From positions 1-7,841 of the forward strand of contig JAODNG010000587.1 in the NCBI GenBank assembly GCA_025465385.1: a DNA stretch of 7,841 nucleotides, written 5' to 3'. The translations under genes and the position numbers were made by a program. The notes under the pieces are model-generated. The model worked only from the letters and a program-made list of their open reading frames with translations, ran no database searches and was not told the DNA's origin. This document shows, piece after piece, positions 6,718 through 7,841 of this stretch. The DNA comes from Pseudonocardiales bacterium. Lineage in GTDB: Bacteria > Actinomycetota > Actinomycetes > Mycobacteriales > Pseudonocardiaceae. Position 1 is the first letter of the stretch; the number at the start of each line of letters is the position of its first letter.

Positions 6718-6837
6718 ATGGTGCTTCTCGACCTGCAGTCCATGGAGGTGACCGTCGAGCTGAACGGCTGTGACGACCACGGCCACGGCCACGGTAAGTC
6801 TCACGGGAGTGACATCAGCCTGCTGCTGTGCGGCTGA
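6718..6837 (+). CDS. lanA: Class III lanthipeptide precursor peptide, RamS/AmfS-like, His-rich
   Basis: A 39-residue peptide, similar in size to RamS (42). The leader MVLLDLQSMEV carries the LxxLQxME motif recognised by class III synthetases (compare RamS LFDLQSME). The C-terminus SDISLLLCG contains Ser31-x2-Ser34-x3-Cys38, the pattern that LanKC enzymes turn into labionin or lanthionine; RamS has the same spacing in SRASLLLC. RamS continues into a second ring motif, but this peptide stops one Gly after the first. Between leader and ring are Cys18, two Asp and HGHGHGKSHG (residues 21-30), which is unusual for the family and could bind metal. The cleavage site cannot be fixed; the core may begin anywhere from about residue 16 on. 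Product activity is unknown: a morphogenetic SapB-like surfactant is the closest precedent, though this core is less hydrophobic. Position behind lanKC and before an ABC exporter gene supports the call. Confidence 0.93.
   Translation: MVLLDLQSMEVTVELNGCDDHGHGHGKSHGSDISLLLCG
6777..6794 (+). repeat. 6-bp tandem repeat encoding the His-Gly stretch
   Basis: Three perfect copies of CCACGG lie head to tail in the precursor gene, giving HGHGHG in frame (residues 21-26). As in the lanKC linker, the unit keeps the reading frame, so repeat number could vary between strains. Confidence 0.8.
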
Positions 6838-6849
6838 TGCTTCATTGAC

Positions 6850-6895
6850 AGGTGGTCCGGGGCGGCCGGCGTTGCCCCGGACCACCTAATGATTT
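6850..6895 (+). terminator. Strong hairpin between precursor and transporter genes (attenuator/partial terminator)
   Basis: AGGTGGTCCGGGGC (6850-6863) and GCCCCGGACCACCT (6874-6887) form a perfect 14-bp GC-rich stem with a 10-nt loop, starting 12 nt after the precursor stop. Only a short TTTT (6892-6895) follows, a few bases after the stem. In lanthipeptide operons such a hairpin typically lets precursor mRNA exceed downstream transporter mRNA and protects the 3' end. A second CCGGACC at 6912-6918 could pair with the 5' arm, but only over 7 bp. Confidence 0.88.
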
Positions 6896-6964
6896 TCGGA
6901 CACAGGAGCTTCCGGACCCCCCGAGGTTCGAAACAGCAGACCATCACGACAATGCGGAGGTCGC

Positions 6965-7841
6965 GTGAACAGCGATCCGGCAGGCGCGTCGGCGGATCCG
7001 CACACGTCAATGTGGAAACAAGCTGACCGGTTGCTGCTGACGACGGGTCGCCAAGGTGGGTGGTGGATCTGGTCCTTGGCGCTGGCCTCGCTGCTGGTCG
7101 CGGGCGCGGAAATACTGCTGCCCACCGCACTCGGTCACGCCTTGGACGCGCTGCCCGGTGGTGGCCACATCACCTGGGCCGTGCTGGCCTGCGCGACGCT
7201 GATCGCCATCATGGTGGCTGGGAAAGTCATCGGTGACATCGCGACTGGGCAGAGCACCGCCCGGTGCACGGCCTGGTTGCGGATGACGCTGGTCCGGCAA
7301 CTCGTCGGCATCGGCCCGGCGGCTAACCGTCGGTTCGAAACCGGGGATCTGGTGACCCGGGTCACCCGCAACACCAGCGAGGCGGGCCAGATCGGTATTA
7401 CCGCCGTCATGGTCGGCGTCGGCCTGCTTCCTCCGGTCGGCAGCATCATCGCCTTGACCTTGATCGATCCATGGGTGGGACTCACCGCGCTGGCCGGCCT
7501 GCTCATGATGGCCGCGCTGCTACGGGTGTTCGTCCGGGACAACACCGAGACCATTAGGGGCTACCTGCACAGCCAAGGACTGATCGCGGCGCGGTTGCTC
7601 GATGCGTTGTCCGGCGCCCGCACGATCGCCGCCGCCGGCAGCATCGAGCGCGAGCGACGGCGGATCCTTCAGCCGTTGCCTGGGCTGCGAGAGCACGGTA
7701 TGAGCATGTGGCGTAACCAGGTGCGGATGACCAGCCAGGCCGCGGTGATCGGGCCGCTGCTGCAGCTGTCCGTGGTCGGGGTCGCCGGGTTCGGGGTCGT
7801 CGCCGGTCGGCTGAGCGTCGGCGAGCTCTACGCCGCCCGCC
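6965..7841 (+). CDS. lanT: ABC exporter, transmembrane domain, 5' part (lanthipeptide export)
   Basis: The first 292 residues of an ABC exporter; the gene continues past the right edge, so the ATP-binding domain is not seen. Hydrophobic segments lie near residues 33-56, 68-90, 143-166, 168-190 and 259-281, arranged like a six-helix exporter fold. Between them are typical features of the family: FETGDLVTRVTRNTSEAG (124-141), the LLDALSGARTIAAAGSIERE coupling region (211-230) and RLSVGELYAAR before the cut. GTG at 6965 is preferred because GGAGGT (6956-6961) precedes it, though the 3-nt gap is short; the in-frame ATG at 7010 lacks a ribosome binding site. Its place after the precursor suggests export of the modified peptide, as for RamA/AmfB transporters, which act as pairs; a second half may follow outside the window. 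Whether an ATPase domain is fused cannot be told. Confidence 0.9.
   Translation, partial: MNSDPAGASADPHTSMWKQADRLLLTTGRQGGWWIWSLALASLLVAGAEILLPTALGHALDALPGGGHITWAVLACATLIAIMVAGKVIGDIATGQSTARCTAWLRMTLVRQLVGIGPAANRRFETGDLVTRVTRNTSEAGQIGITAVMVGVGLLPPVGSIIALTLIDPWVGLTALAGLLMMAALLRVFVRDNTETIRGYLHSQGLIAARLLDALSGARTIAAAGSIERERRRILQPLPGLREHGMSMWRNQVRMTSQAAVIGPLLQLSVVGVAGFGVVAGRLSVGELYAAR

Noticed and set aside
6481..6885. Minus-strand open frame covering the precursor gene
   Set aside because: It crosses the lanKC end, the precursor and the hairpin. The plus-strand precursor has family motifs and a perfect ribosome binding site, whereas this frame has neither.
6889..7014. Small ORF from the ATG at 6889, after the hairpin
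   Set aside because: There is no ribosome binding site (the hairpin lies immediately upstream), it has no leader or ring motif, and it overlaps the exporter start in another frame.
7135..7554. Minus-strand open frame opposite the exporter gene
   Set aside because: The plus strand encodes an obvious ABC exporter membrane domain; this frame is its shadow.

Overview
The window reads as chromosomal DNA of a high-GC actinomycete. Codons are strongly G/C at third positions, starts are preceded by GGAGG-type ribosome binding sites, the DnaE resembles the mycobacterial/Streptomyces DnaE1 type, and there is a perfect actinobacterial-type LexA (SOS) box. I cannot place it to genus.

Layout. Positions 1-162 hold the start of a leftward gene running off the left edge. 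Its start codon lies inside the SOS box at 155-170, and its middle shows signs of compensating frameshifts. Positions 163-337 are the upstream region of dnaE. Positions 338-3889 encode the full-length replicative DNA polymerase III alpha subunit. A 147-bp gap follows (3890-4036), with two inverted repeats and no convincing terminator. From 4037 to the right edge lies a rightward class III lanthipeptide (RamS/AmfS/SapB-like) gene cluster: a three-domain synthetase LanKC (4037-6712), a 39-residue precursor peptide gene (6718-6837, easily missed because of its size), a very strong hairpin (6850-6887), and the start of an ABC exporter membrane protein (6965 onward, cut by the window end).

How the parts work together. 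The precursor has a LLDLQSME leader motif typical of RamS-type peptides and a C-terminal Ser-x2-Ser-x3-Cys motif. LanKC would phosphorylate Ser/Thr, eliminate phosphate to give dehydroamino acids, and cyclise them onto Cys to form lanthionine or labionin. The transporter would export the product. The precursor's ribosome binding site overlaps the last codons of lanKC and is a perfect anti-SD match. The hairpin after the precursor probably lets precursor mRNA accumulate above transporter mRNA.

The most unusual element is the precursor. Between leader motif and ring motif it carries a His-Gly stretch (four His in ten residues) preceded by an extra Cys, and it has only one ring motif where RamS has two. 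A metal-binding, single-ring class III lanthipeptide is a reasonable hypothesis, but nothing in the sequence proves metal binding. The dnaE gene itself looks ordinary, with an intact PHP proofreading site.
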